Below, in pieces: positions 40,079 through 53,645 of a stretch of DNA of 64,000 nt; the stretch's first letter is position 1; each line of letters opens with the position of its first letter. Below the pieces are notes generated by a model. The model was not told the origin of the DNA. It searched no databases and saw only the letters and a list, made by a program, of their open reading frames with translations. Source of the DNA: Gammaproteobacteria bacterium (lineage in GTDB: Bacteria > Pseudomonadota > Gammaproteobacteria > UBA6429 > Thiohalophilaceae); contig JACQBC010000017.1 of assembly GCA_016194635.1 (NCBI GenBank), positions 177,036 through 241,035 of the forward strand, given 5' to 3'. The translations under genes and the position numbers were made by a program.

Positions 40079-42340
40079 TTATTTACTGGTGACCAGCTCG
40101 TCCTTTCCTTCCATTTCCAGGTGTAAGCTATCGTTACGTAGACTGATCCGCACATGCCCACCGTGCGCGAGTTTACCGAACAACAGTTCTTCCGCCAGGG
40201 GTTTCTTGACGCTTTCCTGAATCACCCGTGCCATCGGCCGTGCGCCCATTTGCGGATCGTACCCGTGCATGGCGAGCCAGGTACGGGCCTCGTAATCCAC
40301 ATCGAGGGTAACCCCCTTTTGTTCCAATTGGGCTTCAAATTCAAATAGGAATTTATCGACCACGCGGGTAATAACTTCCGTTGTCAGAGATTTAAATTGA
40401 ATAATGGCATCGAGGCGATTACGAAACTCCGGCGAAAATACCTTTTTAATCACCTCAATCGCGTCGGTGGAATGGTCTTGATGAGCAAAACCTATCGAAG
40501 CACGTTGTTGTTGTTCTGCACCGGCGTTGGTGGTCATGACCAATATGACGTTACGAAAATCCGCCTTGCGGCCATTGTTATCGGTTAATGTCCCATGGTC
40601 CATGACTTGCAATAACAGATTGAACACGTCGGGGTGGGCCTTCTCGATTTCATCCAATAACACCACGGCGTGCGGATGTTTAGCAATCGCTTCGGTAAGT
40701 AAACCGCCTTGATCGAAGCCGACATACCCCGGAGGCGCGCCAATCAGGCGTGACACGGTATGGCGTTCCATGTATTCGGACATATCAAAACGGATCAATT
40801 CGATACCCATGATCTTGGCCAATTGGCGGGTGACCTCGGTCTTGCCCACCCCGGTGGGGCCAGCGAATAAAAACGAACCGATCGGTTTTTCATCGTTGCG
40901 TAACCCGGCGCGGGCTAATTTAATGGCGGAGGAAAGGGTTTCCACCGCCTGGTCTTGGCCGAAAATAACCAATTTCAGATCCCGATCTAAGTTACGCAGG
41001 GCTTCTTTGTCATTGGTCGAAACGGATTTGGGCGGGATCCGGGCGATCTTGGCCACGATATCCTCGATTTCACGCACCCCGATGGTACGTTTACGTTTAG
41101 AGGGGACTTGCATGCGTTGGTTGGCACCGGCCTCGTCGATGACATCGATGGCTTTATCCGGTAAATGCCGTTCGTTGATATAGCGGTTGGATAATTCCAC
41201 GGCAGAACGGATGGCCTGGCGGGTGTAACGCACACCGTGATGATCCTCAAAACGGCTTTTCAACCCATCGAGGATTTGAACGCTTTCTTCCACGGTCGGT
41301 TCGGTGACGTCGATCTTTTGGAAACGCCGGGTTAAGGCACGGTCTTTTTCAAAAATGCCACGGTACTCTTGGTAGGTCGTCGAACCAATACACTTTAATT
41401 CGCCCGATGCCAACACCGGTTTAATCAGATTGGAGGCATCCATCGCACCGCCCGAGGCCGCACCCGCACCGATAATGGTGTGGATCTCGTCGATGAACAT
41501 GATAGCGCCTGGCTCGCGTTTGAGCTGGTTGATCACGGCTTTTAAACGTTTTTCAAAATCACCGCGGTACTTCGTGCCCGCCAGCAAGGCGCCCAGATCC
41601 AACGAATAAATCGTGCTATGCGCCAGGATCTCCGGAACTTCGCCGTCGATGATTTTCTTGGCCAAACCTTCGGCGAGCGCGGTTTTTCCAACCCCGGCCT
41701 CTCCCACAAACAAGGGGTTGTTTTTACGCCGCCGGCACAACACTTGTATCGTCCGTTCTAATTCGTCTTTACGGCCAATCAGCGGGTCGATTTTACCGGC
41801 CTTGGCTAATTTATTCAGATTGGTAGCAAATTGGCTCAGAGGGTCGGTGGACTTATCGTCACTCTCCTCTTCACCTGTGCTTTCGGGATTAATCCGTTCG
41901 TCTTCGCTCACTTTGGAGATGCCGTGCGCGATGTAGTTAACCACCTCGAGGCGGGTAATGCTTTGTTTCTTTAAGAAATACACTGCTTGGGATTCTTGTT
42001 CACTGAAGATCGCCACCAACACATTGGCGCCGGTTACTTCGTTTTTACCCGAGGATTGCACATGAAATACCGCGCGTTGTAAGACCCGCTGAAAACCCAA
42101 GGTGGGTTGGGTATCGCGATCATCATTGCTCGACAGGACCGGAGTGGTCTCTTCGAGGAACTCGCTCAACTCTTTGCGCAAGCGATCCATATTCACCCCG
42201 CAGGCACGCAACACATCGGCCGCCGATGGATTATCGAGCAAGGCCAGTAATAAATGCTCAACCGTCATGAATTCGTGTTTACGATCACGCGCCAATTTAA
42301 AGGCGTTGTTGAGTGAATTTTCCAGTTCTTTACTTAACAT
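40079..42340 (-). CDS. clpA: ClpA, ATPase subunit of the ClpAP protease
   Basis: ClpA unfolds substrates and feeds them to ClpP. The 753-residue protein has the N-terminal double Clp-N repeat (about residues 1-145, starting MLSKELENSLNNAFKLARD), then two AAA+ modules with Walker A motifs GEAGVGKTALAEG and GPTGVGKTEVTRQL and Walker B motifs IMFIDEIHTIIG and VVLLDEIEKAHPDV. The IGL-type ClpP-docking loop is expected in the second module; IGFAHQD is the candidate. It follows clpS by 15 bases. Confidence 0.97.
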   Translation of the reverse strand: MLSKELENSLNNAFKLARDRKHEFMTVEHLLLALLDNPSAADVLRACGVNMDRLRKELSEFLEETTPVLSSNDDRDTQPTLGFQRVLQRAVFHVQSSGKNEVTGANVLVAIFSEQESQAVYFLKKQSITRLEVVNYIAHGISKVSEDERINPESTGEEESDDKSTDPLSQFATNLNKLAKAGKIDPLIGRKDELERTIQVLCRRRKNNPLFVGEAGVGKTALAEGLAKKIIDGEVPEILAHSTIYSLDLGALLAGTKYRGDFEKRLKAVINQLKREPGAIMFIDEIHTIIGAGAASGGAMDASNLIKPVLASGELKCIGSTTYQEYRGIFEKDRALTRRFQKIDVTEPTVEESVQILDGLKSRFEDHHGVRYTRQAIRSAVELSNRYINERHLPDKAIDVIDEAGANQRMQVPSKRKRTIGVREIEDIVAKIARIPPKSVSTNDKEALRNLDRDLKLVIFGQDQAVETLSSAIKLARAGLRNDEKPIGSFLFAGPTGVGKTEVTRQLAKIMGIELIRFDMSEYMERHTVSRLIGAPPGYVGFDQGGLLTEAIAKHPHAVVLLDEIEKAHPDVFNLLLQVMDHGTLTDNNGRKADFRNVILVMTTNAGAEQQQRASIGFAHQDHSTDAIEVIKKVFSPEFRNRLDAIIQFKSLTTEVITRVVDKFLFEFEAQLEQKGVTLDVDYEARTWLAMHGYDPQMGARPMARVIQESVKKPLAEELLFGKLAHGGHVRISLRNDSLHLEMEGKDELVTSK

Positions 42341-42355
42341 GACAGCAAAACCCCT

Positions 42356-42682
42356 TTACGAATCAGCTTCCATGGTACACAGCAAAGGGTGTTCGTGTTT
42401 GCGTGAATAATCATTGACTTGCACCACTTTGGTCTCGGCAATTTCACGCGTATAGACACCACAAACTCCACTGCCCTTGGTATGCACATTCAGCATGATA
42501 TGGGTAGCCTTATCACGATTCATGCCAAAAAACTTCTCCAAGATGTGCACGACGAACTCCATAGGAGTGTAATCGTCATTTAACAGAATTACTTTATACA
42601 TGGGTGGACGTTTTAATTTTGGTTTGGCTTCTTGCAAGGCCAAACCGTCATCGCCACGCCCAGGGTTCATTGGGTCACTCAT
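42356..42682 (-). CDS. clpS: ATP-dependent Clp protease adaptor ClpS
   Basis: ClpS binds N-terminal Leu, Phe, Trp or Tyr and delivers such proteins to ClpA. The 108-residue protein has the core [20 protein letters not shown], the helix [19 protein letters not shown] with the Met gate, and [21 protein letters not shown] chose ATG 42682 ([10 protein letters not shown]); the frame is open to 42742 but homologues start here. Together with aat, bpt and clpA it completes the leucine N-degron pathway in one locus. Confidence 0.96.
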   Translation of the reverse strand: MSDPMNPGRGDDGLALQEAKPKLKRPPMYKVILLNDDYTPMEFVVHILEKFFGMNRDKATHIMLNVHTKGSGVCGVYTREIAETKVVQVNDYSRKHEHPLLCTMEADS

Positions 42683-42897
42683 CGTGATATTAAACCATGA
42701 TAAATCCGGGTATAGAACTACCCTCCATTGGTATTTCAGCAACTAGTAACATGCATGATAGGGATTTTTGTCTATAGTTAAAAGGGTCCGTTTCTCGTGA
42801 CACAACTCTCGGAAAAAATACAGCGTCCCCGCATGGTTTTCCTCATGACACGGTTAACGGCAGTTTTCCCCGAACATTTGTTAGGAGGCATGGAAGG

Positions 42898-43131
42898 ATG
42901 GCTACTGGAATCGTAAAGTGGTTTAGTAATGCCAAGGGTTATGGGTTTATTTCACCTGAACAAGGCGGCGATGATATTTTTGCGCATTTTTCCGCTATTA
43001 CAATGGACGGGTATAAAACCCTAAAAAAAGGCCAAAAAGTGGAATTTGAATTTACCCAGGGACCAAAGGGTTTACACGCGACTGAAATCAAACCTACCCT
43101 CTTCCTTGAGGGTTCGATGACAACGCACTAG
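42898..43131 (+). CDS. cspD: Cold-shock-domain protein, CspD-like
   Basis: The 77-residue protein has the RNA/DNA-binding motifs GIVKWFSNAKGYGFISPE and DIFAHFSAI of cold-shock domains. Placement divergent from clpS-clpA matches cspD of E. coli, whose product inhibits replication in stationary phase. AGGAGG at 42883-42888 is nine bases before the ATG. The extra C-terminal tail (TLFLEGSMTTH) is not part of the fold and is short. Confidence 0.93.
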   Translation: MATGIVKWFSNAKGYGFISPEQGGDDIFAHFSAITMDGYKTLKKGQKVEFEFTQGPKGLHATEIKPTLFLEGSMTTH

Positions 43132-43155
43132 GCGTTGTTCGTCACCAAGAGGTCA

Positions 43156-43188
43156 ACCGGTACACTGTAACGGTGTACCGGTATTTTA
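43156..43188. terminator. Hairpin between cspD and icd, probable terminator
   Basis: A perfect ten-base stem (ACCGGTACAC paired with GTGTACCGGT) with a seven-base loop lies between two convergent genes. ATTTTAG follows on the plus side, so it probably ends the cspD transcript; the minus-side tail lacks a T run. Confidence 0.65.
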
Positions 43189-43194
43189 GCCGGA

Positions 43195-44451
<1,257 letters not shown>

Positions 44452-44518
44452 AATCTCCGGATCACTAAAGTGTTATTGTTGGGTAACCCCATTGTAGCAA
44501 AACACATACCGGACCACA

Positions 44519-45145
44519 GTGAAACTGCTTGCCTTCAACAAACCCTACGGTGTCCCCACACAGTTTCGGGCGCACGGCGAGGATCGCACCTTAAAGGATT
44601 TTATTTCACTTGCCCGGGTGTATCCGGCCGGCCGGCTCGATAAGGACAGCGAAGGGTTAGTCTTATTGACCGATTGTGGAGCATTGCAACATAGGATCAC
44701 CGATCCGCGGCACAAAATGCCTAAAACCTACTGGGTGCAGGTCGAAGGTGAACCCAACCCTGCCGCGATCCAGCAACTGCAACAGGGTATCCTGCTAAAA
44801 GAGGGCATGACTCAACCGGCACAGGTAAAACACATTGATCCCCCCCGTCTCTGGGAACGCGTTCCCCCTATCCGGGTACGTCAATCGATCCCTACCCATT
44901 GGCTGGAGGTTACTCTCCATGAAGGGCGTAACCGGCAGGTACGACGCATGACGGCCGCTGTGGGTTTACCTACCTTGCGCCTGGTGCGACACCGCATCGG
45001 TCCCTGGACATTGGCGGACATCCCGCCTGGTGACTGGTGTGAACTGCCCATCCCGGACGTGATACAGACCACTCTTAGCCACGCTGTTATGGCAAAATCT
45101 CGCCCCCAGCCCAACCGTCAACGTCGAGGTAAACCTTCATCATGA
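44519..45145 (+). CDS. rluE: RsuA-family pseudouridine synthase, RluE-like (23S rRNA)
   Basis: RluE modifies U2457 of 23S rRNA in E. coli. The 208-residue protein starts at GTG with LLAFNKPYGVPTQF and has the catalytic segment PAGRLDKDSEGLVLLTDCG, with the nucleophile Asp in RLDKDSEG, then NRQVRRMTAAVGLPTLRLVR. No S4 domain is present, as expected for RluE. The gene overlaps nudJ by four bases and keeps the E. coli order icd-rluE-nudJ-mnmA-hflD-purB. Confidence 0.93.
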   Translation: MKLLAFNKPYGVPTQFRAHGEDRTLKDFISLARVYPAGRLDKDSEGLVLLTDCGALQHRITDPRHKMPKTYWVQVEGEPNPAAIQQLQQGILLKEGMTQPAQVKHIDPPRLWERVPPIRVRQSIPTHWLEVTLHEGRNRQVRRMTAAVGLPTLRLVRHRIGPWTLADIPPGDWCELPIPDVIQTTLSHAVMAKSRPQPNRQRRGKPSS

Positions 45146-45588
45146 ATTCACGCCCTCGTATCACGGTCGCGTCGGTACTCGAACGTGACGGTGCCTTCCT
45201 GTTGGTGGAAGAGCATGTTCAGCAACGGCATGTCCTGAACCAGCCTGCCGGTCATTTAGAACAAAACGAGCGTATCGTGGATGCCGTGGTGCGTGAAACC
45301 TTGGAAGAAACCCGCTGGCAGTTTCGTCCCACGCATTTGACCGGAATTTACCGTTGGACCAATACCCAGGCTAACATCACTTATGTGCGGTTCTGTTTTA
45401 CCGGGGAATTGCTCGACTACGTAGCCGATCGGCAACTCGATCAAGGGATCATCCGTGCCCTGTGGTATACCCCCGCGCAACTCCAAGCCAGCACGATTCC
45501 CGCCCGCAGCCCCCTGGTCGCTCGCTGCATCGAGGATTACCGCCGCGGCCAACGGTATGATCTGGATTTAATAACCGAAATCGCATGA
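45142..45588 (+). CDS. nudJ: Nudix phosphohydrolase, NudJ-like
   Basis: NudJ hydrolyses nucleoside di- and triphosphates and thiamine pyrophosphate precursors. The Nudix box is [20 protein letters not shown], with the REx2EE metal residues in place; the usual Gly after the box is replaced (TRW), as in NudJ relatives. The length of 148 residues fits. It overlaps rluE and mnmA by four bases on each side. Confidence 0.92.
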   Translation: MNSRPRITVASVLERDGAFLLVEEHVQQRHVLNQPAGHLEQNERIVDAVVRETLEETRWQFRPTHLTGIYRWTNTQANITYVRFCFTGELLDYVADRQLDQGIIRALWYTPAQLQASTIPARSPLVARCIEDYRRGQRYDLDLITEIA

Positions 45589-46697
45589 ACATTCCAGCCC
45601 AGCCCGTCCGTGCCGACATCGTAGTTGGAATGTCCGGAGGCGTGGACTCCTCGGTAAGTGCCCTGCTGTTACAACAGCAAGGCCACCGCCTGCAAGCGGT
45701 GTTCATGAAAAATTGGGAGGGGGATGATACCGATGACTATTGCGCCGCCGAGGTGGACTTAAACGATGCCCGCCAGGTCTGCGCGCGCCTAGGCATCGCG
45801 ATCCAGGGGGTGAATTTTGCCGACCAATATTGGGATCGGGTGTTTGAATATTTTTTAAATGAGTACCGGGTCGGACGCACGCCCAATCCCGATGTGCTTT
45901 GTAATAAAGAAATAAAGTTTCGCGCCTTTTTAGACTACGCCCTTTCTCAAGGGGCGCAATACATCGCCACCGGCCACTACGCCCAAGTCGCACAGCGCGG
46001 CGGTGAATACTGCCTGCTACGCGGACTGGACCCTCACAAGGATCAAACCTATTTCTTGTATACCCTCAAACAGGCCCAGCTCGCCCACGTGAAGTTTCCA
46101 GTGGGAGGATTATCGAAATCGCAAGTGCGTACCCTGGCGCAACACCACCAATTGGTAACCCACAATAAAAAAGACAGCACCGGTATTTGTTTCATTGGCG
46201 AACGTAACTTTAAGGAATTTCTAAAACGCTATATCCCCGCACAGCCCGGTGCCATCCATACCCTGGAAGGCAAAAAAATTGGTACGCACGATGGCTTGAT
46301 GTATTACACCCGCGGTCAACGCCAAGGTCTGCGGATTGGCGGGTTGGCCGAATACACAGATGCCCCTTGGTACGTGGCGGATAAAATACTCGGCGAAAAT
46401 ATACTGCTTGTGGTGCAGGGCCATGCACATCCGCGCCTCTACAGCCGCTGGTTAGAGGCCGAGCAGATTGAGTGGGTGTCGGCGCGGCCGCCGTTTTTCC
46501 CCCTGCATTGCACCGCCAAAACACGTTATCGACAACACGATGCCGGCTGTTGCGTTGAGCTGGGCCACGACAATGTCTTGCAGGTGCGGTTCGATGCACC
46601 CCAATGGGCGGTTACCCCTGGCCAGTCGGTGGTGTTTTATCAGCAGGAGGTCTGTTTGGGAGGCGGGATCATCCGTCGAGCTGAAACCACGGCATGA
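45585..46697 (+). CDS. mnmA: tRNA 2-thiouridylase MnmA
   Basis: MnmA adds sulfur to U34 of tRNAs for Lys, Glu and Gln. The 370-residue protein has the PP-loop [29 protein letters not shown] with the first catalytic Cys, ATGHYAQV, and [17 protein letters not shown] with the second Cys. The C-terminal beta barrel includes RQGLRIGGL and [16 protein letters not shown] 45585 overlaps nudJ by four bases; the stop overlaps hflD. Confidence 0.97.
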   Translation: MNIPAQPVRADIVVGMSGGVDSSVSALLLQQQGHRLQAVFMKNWEGDDTDDYCAAEVDLNDARQVCARLGIAIQGVNFADQYWDRVFEYFLNEYRVGRTPNPDVLCNKEIKFRAFLDYALSQGAQYIATGHYAQVAQRGGEYCLLRGLDPHKDQTYFLYTLKQAQLAHVKFPVGGLSKSQVRTLAQHHQLVTHNKKDSTGICFIGERNFKEFLKRYIPAQPGAIHTLEGKKIGTHDGLMYYTRGQRQGLRIGGLAEYTDAPWYVADKILGENILLVVQGHAHPRLYSRWLEAEQIEWVSARPPFFPLHCTAKTRYRQHDAGCCVELGHDNVLQVRFDAPQWAVTPGQSVVFYQQEVCLGGGIIRRAETTA

Positions 46698-47317
46698 AAA
46701 ATTTACACGATAAAACGCTGGCCCTGGCTGGGGTATTCCAAGCCACGGCACTGGTGCATCAAATCGCCACGCAAGGACAATGTGACGACGCGGACATGAG
46801 CATTGCGGTACGCAGCATCTTGATGCTCGATCCACCCACAACCCTGGCCGTTTTTGGATCAGAAACAAATTTACAACGCGGTTTACACACCTTGGTGGTG
46901 CAACTTGGAGATTCCAACCAGGCACGCACGCTACAAATTGCACGCTATGTGATCACCCTGCTGCATTTGGAACGCAAACTTGCCAGCCAACCTGGTGTGA
47001 AGCAAACCTTACGCGAGCGACTGGCGCGCTGCCAACAACAAGTGGAATTATATGGCGCAACCCACGATAATGTCCTGGCTAACCTCGCGGATATCTACGC
47101 TGCAACCATCAGCCAACTACCACCAAAACTAATTGTCATTGGCAATGAATCTCACCTCACCCACCCGAAGCTCACGGCGCGGATCCGTACTCAGCTGCTG
47201 GCGGGAATTCGCGCGGCGGTGTTATGGACTCAAGTGGGCGGCAACCGTTGGCAAATACTTTGGAACCGCAAGGCTATTGTGCAACATGCCCGCGAATTAC
47301 AAACAGCGTTGCGGTGA
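46694..47317 (+). CDS. hflD: High-frequency lysogenisation protein HflD homologue
   Basis: HflD is an inner-membrane-associated protein that in E. coli lowers phage lambda CII activity; its cell role is unclear. The 207-residue all-helical protein shows [21 protein letters not shown] at the N-terminus (in part, [14 protein letters not shown]) and [21 protein letters not shown] near the end (in part, [16 protein letters not shown]), both typical. It overlaps mnmA by four bases and precedes acnA, which separates it from purB here. Confidence 0.93.
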   Translation: MKNLHDKTLALAGVFQATALVHQIATQGQCDDADMSIAVRSILMLDPPTTLAVFGSETNLQRGLHTLVVQLGDSNQARTLQIARYVITLLHLERKLASQPGVKQTLRERLARCQQQVELYGATHDNVLANLADIYAATISQLPPKLIVIGNESHLTHPKLTARIRTQLLAGIRAAVLWTQVGGNRWQILWNRKAIVQHARELQTALR

Positions 47318-47377
47318 TAACCGCCACTCTAAAATTTCGTCTAGGATAATCCTATCCCACTCACTAAAGGAACGCTC

Positions 47378-50041
47378 ATGGCCGACAGTTATCAAGCACG
47401 CAGCACCCTCCACGTTAACGGCAAGAATTATATTTATTTTCGACTGGCGGCCGTCCCTGGGAGTGGCACCTTACCCTTTTCGCTAAAAATTCTGCTGGAA
47501 AATTTATTGCGCCATGAAGACGGGAAAAACGTCACCCAAAAAGATATTCAAGCCCTGGGAATGTGGAACCCCAAGGCGACCCCCGATAAAGAAATCGCCT
47601 TCACCCCGGCGCGGGTGTTGATGCAAGATTTCACCGGGGTACCCGCGGTGGTAGACCTGGCCGCGATGCGCGATGCGATGCAGAAACTCGGCGGCAATCC
47701 ACAAAAGATCAACCCGCTGCAACCGGCGGAATTGGTCATCGACCACTCCGTGCAAGTGGATAAATTCGGTACTACCCATGCCTTTGCACAGAACGAAGAG
47801 TTAGAGTACCAACGCAATCAAGAACGTTACACGTTTTTGAAATGGGGGCAGAGCGCGTTTTCCAATTTCAAGGTAGTACCGCCTGAAACCGGTATCGTGC
47901 ATCAAGTGAACTTGGAATACCTGGCACGAACCATCTTTGCCCAGGAGAAAAACGGCGAACTGTACGCCTACCCCGATACCCTGGTCGGTACCGATTCCCA
48001 CACCACCATGATCAATGGGCTGGGTGTGCTGGGTTGGGGGGTGGGTGGCATCGAAGCCGAGGCCGCAATGCTGGGCCAACCGATCTCCATGCTAATACCT
48101 CAAGTGGTGGGTTTTAAACTCAGTGGCACGCTACCCGAAGGTGCAACCGCTACCGATTTGGTATTAACCGCGGTCGAAATGTTGCGTAAACACGGCGTGG
48201 TTGGGAAGTTTGTTGAATTTTTTGGCGAGGGCTTGGACCATTTACCCCTGGCCGATCGCGCGACGCTGGCCAATATGGCTCCCGAATACGGGGCCACCTG
48301 CGGTATCTTCCCCATCGACAATGAAACCCTGGATTATTTGCGTCTCTCTGGCCGTCATGACGATCAAATCGCCTTGGTGGAAGCTTATGCGCGTGTTCAA
48401 GGGATGTTTCGCGAACCGGGGCAGGCCATAGCACACTACAGCAGTCAATTAGAATTAAATTTAAACAGTGTCGAACCGAGTTTGGCAGGTCCGAAGCGCC
48501 CACAAGATCGAGTCCCGTTACGCCACTCAAAAACCATGTTCGCAACGGCATTAACCGCCTTACAAAAAGAACGCGGGTTAGCTGCGAATGGCAGCATTAA
48601 AGTTACGCTCCAAGGGGAAGCCGTCGAGTTGCACGACGGTGCGGTGGTAATTGCCGCCATTACTTCATGCACCAACACTTCCAATCCGTCAGTGATGATC
48701 GCCGCGGGTTTGGTCGCTAAAAAAGCCGTAGAACGGGGCTTGCGGGTACAACCGTGGGTAAAAACCTCGCTGGGCCCGGGTTCGCGTGTAGTGACTGAAT
48801 ACCTCAATGCCGCGGGATTGATGGGCGCCATGGAACAGCTGGGTTTTCATGTCGTGGGTTACGGCTGTACGACGTGTATCGGTAATTCCGGTCCGTTACC
48901 CGAAGAAGTCAGCAAGGCAATCGCCACGGCCAAACTCACCGTCTGTTCAGTGCTCTCCGGCAATCGTAATTTCGAGGGCCGGGTGCATGCGGAAGTCCGC
49001 ATGAATTATTTAGCATCGCCACCGCTGGTCATGGCCTATGCCATCGCCGGACGCATGGACATCGATCTGTACAATGAACCCATTGGCAACGATAAACAGG
49101 GCAAGGCTGTATTTCTAAAAGACATCTGGCCCACCCAGAAAGAATTACAGCAAGTGGTCAGTGCCCATGTACGCCGTGAGCAATTTACCCGTACCTATAA
49201 AGACGTCTTCACCGGCCCCGCGCGTTGGCAAACACTCCAGGCCGGCAGTGGCCAACAATACCATTGGCAGCACGACTCGACCTATGTACAGAATCCACCC
49301 TACTTTGAGGGCATCACCAAAACGCCGGGGGCGATTGAGAAAATTTCTCGGGCGCGCGTCTTGGCGGTATTGGGTGATTCGGTGACTACCGATCATATTT
49401 CCCCCGCCGGGTCGATTAAAAAAGACAGCCCGGCGGGAAAATTCCTGATGGGGCTGGGCGTGCAACCGGTGGATTTTAATTCTTACGGCTCGCGGCGCGG
49501 CAACCATGAAGTCATGATGCGCGGTACCTTCGCGAATATTCGCCTGCGTAACTTACTCGCCCCTGGGACCGAGGGCGGGGTTACCGTCCATCTACCCAAG
49601 GCGGAACCGATGTCGATCTATGACGCGGCTATGCAGTACAAACAGGAGCGTGTCCCATTGATTATTCTCGCGGGTAAGGAATACGGATCTGGATCCTCCC
49701 GTGACTGGGCCGCCAAGGGCCCGCGTTTACTCGGAGTGCGCGCGGTGATTGCGGAAAGTTATGAGCGCATACATCGCACTAACCTTGTGTGTATGGGAAT
49801 ACTTCCCCTGCAATTCAAACCCGGTGAAACCGCCGCGTCGCTGGGACTTACCGGCACTGAAGTGTACGACATTGGCGACCTGGGCGACGCGACGCTAAAA
49901 CAGCTGCCCATCACGGCCACCGATGATAAAGGAGGTAAAAAATCCTTCGAGGTCATGGTACGAATTGATACACCGCAAGAGGTGGAGTATTACCGGCACG
50001 GCGGGATACTGCATTATGTATTGCGGTCATTGGCGGCTTAA
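47378..50041 (+). CDS. acnA: Aconitate hydratase A
   Basis: AcnA converts citrate to isocitrate through a 4Fe-4S cluster. The protein of 887 residues has the three cluster Cys in [15 protein letters not shown] and [14 protein letters not shown], the substrate residues in [20 protein letters not shown], and the swivelling C-terminal domain with [25 protein letters not shown] lies nine bases before the ATG. The gene is inserted between hflD and purB, which are adjacent in E. coli. Confidence 0.97.
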   Translation: MADSYQARSTLHVNGKNYIYFRLAAVPGSGTLPFSLKILLENLLRHEDGKNVTQKDIQALGMWNPKATPDKEIAFTPARVLMQDFTGVPAVVDLAAMRDAMQKLGGNPQKINPLQPAELVIDHSVQVDKFGTTHAFAQNEELEYQRNQERYTFLKWGQSAFSNFKVVPPETGIVHQVNLEYLARTIFAQEKNGELYAYPDTLVGTDSHTTMINGLGVLGWGVGGIEAEAAMLGQPISMLIPQVVGFKLSGTLPEGATATDLVLTAVEMLRKHGVVGKFVEFFGEGLDHLPLADRATLANMAPEYGATCGIFPIDNETLDYLRLSGRHDDQIALVEAYARVQGMFREPGQAIAHYSSQLELNLNSVEPSLAGPKRPQDRVPLRHSKTMFATALTALQKERGLAANGSIKVTLQGEAVELHDGAVVIAAITSCTNTSNPSVMIAAGLVAKKAVERGLRVQPWVKTSLGPGSRVVTEYLNAAGLMGAMEQLGFHVVGYGCTTCIGNSGPLPEEVSKAIATAKLTVCSVLSGNRNFEGRVHAEVRMNYLASPPLVMAYAIAGRMDIDLYNEPIGNDKQGKAVFLKDIWPTQKELQQVVSAHVRREQFTRTYKDVFTGPARWQTLQAGSGQQYHWQHDSTYVQNPPYFEGITKTPGAIEKISRARVLAVLGDSVTTDHISPAGSIKKDSPAGKFLMGLGVQPVDFNSYGSRRGNHEVMMRGTFANIRLRNLLAPGTEGGVTVHLPKAEPMSIYDAAMQYKQERVPLIILAGKEYGSGSSRDWAAKGPRLLGVRAVIAESYERIHRTNLVCMGILPLQFKPGETAASLGLTGTEVYDIGDLGDATLKQLPITATDDKGGKKSFEVMVRIDTPQEVEYYRHGGILHYVLRSLAA

Positions 50042-50198
50042 AACGATCACCGCCCTAACCAACCACACCGAGGCTGCTCTCCTTCAACAGGCAGGACGTA
50101 TTGGAGGGTAAACCGCGTGTTTATAGGCCGGGCAGTACCCAACGCTACTGTTAACGTGCAGAATTAAAGTTCGACGTACATGCAAAAGCTCGACGGTA

Positions 50199-50318
50199 AT
50201 GCCAGCTGCGGTGGGGTTCAGCCATGGGAGGACTGTCGGTCGCGGGGATGCGACCGCCACGCTACAAGGATGTATTTATGCGTGTCCTCCCCTGGCTGAA
50301 CCCCACCGCAGCTGGCAT
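50199..50318. repeat. Long palindromic element (35-bp arms) between acnA and the next gene
   Basis: Two 35-base arms at 50199-50233 and 50284-50318 pair with one mismatch; the left arm begins ATGCCAGCTGCGGTGG. Inside is a second perfect stem, CGGTCGC paired with GCGACCG, at 50237-50256. The element ends about 30 bases before the next start. It looks like a REP-like or small mobile palindrome rather than a simple terminator, since no T run follows. No other copy is seen in this window. The rest of the 310-base gap (50042-50198) shows nothing I can name. Confidence 0.75.
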
Positions 50319-50351
50319 AATATCACCTGCTTTAAACTATCTGAGGTATCG

Positions 50352-50807
50352 ATGATCACACAATCAAGGACGATGTTGTTGTTACTCACCACTAGCCTGC
50401 TTATACTTCCGCTAACAACCCTGGCCACCAAACGCACCGAAATCATCACCGAATGCGACCGTAAAATCCTGGTCAAGACCCAGCATAATCTTACGCACCT
50501 GAAGGCCAAAGACGTGCAACGGTTATTCCTGGCCTTTGATGATAACTGTAAACACCACGACGACTTTCATGCTTGGGGAAATGAATTACTGTTTGAAGTC
50601 CTGCAGCGTAAACCCAAGCTATTTCTGAAACAGCTGGAACTGATCCCCAACGGTAAACATCGCGTGATCTTGGATGAACTTGAAGCCCCCCAAAACCATC
50701 GTTTTGATCTCGAGTCCATCCTTCGTAAGGTCGCACGGGTAAAAGGCCATGATCGCGCTAAAGAGGCGGTACTGTCCGCGCTGCAACAAGCTAGCCATAA
50801 TTATTGA
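50352..50807 (+). CDS. Small exported protein of unknown function
   Basis: The 151-residue product starts at ATG 50352 (MITQSRTMLL). A signal peptide is clear (TMLLLLTTSLLILPLTTLAT), with probable cleavage near residue 26. The mature part is charged and helical with two Cys (ITECDRKIL and FDDNCKHHDDF) and no motif that I recognise. GAGGTAT upstream is a fair ribosome-binding site. The open frame extends to 50199, but that part is the palindromic element. It appears to be a single-gene unit. Confidence 0.65.
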   Translation: MITQSRTMLLLLTTSLLILPLTTLATKRTEIITECDRKILVKTQHNLTHLKAKDVQRLFLAFDDNCKHHDDFHAWGNELLFEVLQRKPKLFLKQLELIPNGKHRVILDELEAPQNHRFDLESILRKVARVKGHDRAKEAVLSALQQASHNY

Positions 50808-50962
50808 ATTTTCCCCTTAAGCCACGGTCGTATGCCTGTCACCGGTTGCCTGGGTTGATACTTGCATCACAAATACCCATGTTAAAAACCACCCCTGTCG
50901 TGCCGATACAAAGGGGGATATTTAAAGACACTCTGTTTGTTATGTTGACGAGGTAAAACGCT

Positions 50963-51154
50963 GTGAATCAACGCAATTATGGTCCTAAAATTGGGTCGCA
51001 CTTGGGTAAACCCATTTATTCCACTATTGAGTCTGAAGGCCATAAATATGTCTTCGACCGACTCGCCGAATGCGATCGCGATGGCTGTCCACTGCAACAA
51101 CTGCAGAAAAATGAAGTACTGTTTCAACCCGGTTTAATCTACCGCGCCGGTTAA
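50963..51154 (+). CDS. Small hypothetical protein upstream of purB
   Basis: The 63-residue frame starts at GTG 50963 (MNQRNYGPKIGSHLGKP) with GAGGT about ten bases upstream. It contains YSTIESEGHKYVFDRLAECD and CPLQQLQKNEVLFQPGLIYR, soluble and charged, without a motif that I know. A short hairpin follows. A plausible gene, but the evidence is a good start and coding-like composition only. Confidence 0.45.
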   Translation: MNQRNYGPKIGSHLGKPIYSTIESEGHKYVFDRLAECDRDGCPLQQLQKNEVLFQPGLIYRAG

Positions 51155-51173
51155 CTAAGGCGGTATTACTTCC

Positions 51174-51198
51174 CCCTGCCCATACCCATTGGGCAGGG
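51174..51198 (+). terminator. Short hairpin upstream of purB
   Basis: A nine-base perfect stem (CCCTGCCCA paired with TGGGCAGGG) with a seven-base loop lies between the small gene at 50963 and purB. No T run follows, so it could be a weak terminator or a leader structure of purB. Confidence 0.45.
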
Positions 51199-51225
51199 CA
51201 AATCGTGTAGGATATCCTTTCTTAA

Positions 51226-53063
<1,838 letters not shown>

Positions 53064-53119
53064 GGCGATATAAGCGATTTAGTCGTTCGGGACCTGTATT
53101 TCAATAACCTTAGGGTGCG

Positions 53120-53635
53120 GTGATGCTGGACTGGGCAAAGTATACATTAGGCGTGCATGCCGAGGAGCTGCTCCTTGACAGCATGGAGGCCAATCGACTC
53201 GCAAGCCTTGCCTTAATTCAACAAGCCAATAACAGTTTGGAAATCTTCAGCCGCGATTTGGAACCGCGTTTATACGATAACAGTGATTTTGTCAGCGCGG
53301 TACGCGCCATGGCGCTGCGCAATCAACGGATACGGGTGCGGATATTGGTCAATGAGCCCGACCACGCCATCAAACACGATCACCGTTTGATTCACATCGC
53401 GCGCCATCTGAGCAGTTATATTGAAATACGCAAAACCCATGAAGACTTCGCCATGAACCCCAGCGCCTTCGTGGTGGTGGACGCCCGTGGGGTGTTATAC
53501 CGCAGCTTAGCGCGCCGTTATGAAGGCAGCGTTAATTTTAATGACCCCTTAAAATCCGGCGAGCTGTTGCAATTCTTCAATGAAGCATGGAATCATAGCC
53601 GCCAATACACCGAATTCCGCCGCCTATACATTTAA
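53120..53635 (+). CDS. DUF7931-like protein, unknown function
   Basis: The 171-residue protein shows HAEELLLDSMEANRLASLAL, NNSLEIFSRDLEPRLYDN and LARRYEGSVNFNDPLKSGEL. The pattern resembles proteins carrying DUF7931, which have a phospholipase-D-like fold lacking the HKD residues; I hold this family name with moderate confidence. No signal peptide or membrane segment. GTG 53120 is followed directly by ATG, so the start may be 53123. It precedes a secretin-like gene by ten bases and may be in the same operon. Confidence 0.7.
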   Translation: MMLDWAKYTLGVHAEELLLDSMEANRLASLALIQQANNSLEIFSRDLEPRLYDNSDFVSAVRAMALRNQRIRVRILVNEPDHAIKHDHRLIHIARHLSSYIEIRKTHEDFAMNPSAFVVVDARGVLYRSLARRYEGSVNFNDPLKSGELLQFFNEAWNHSRQYTEFRRLYI

Positions 53636-53645
53636 CAGGACACCC

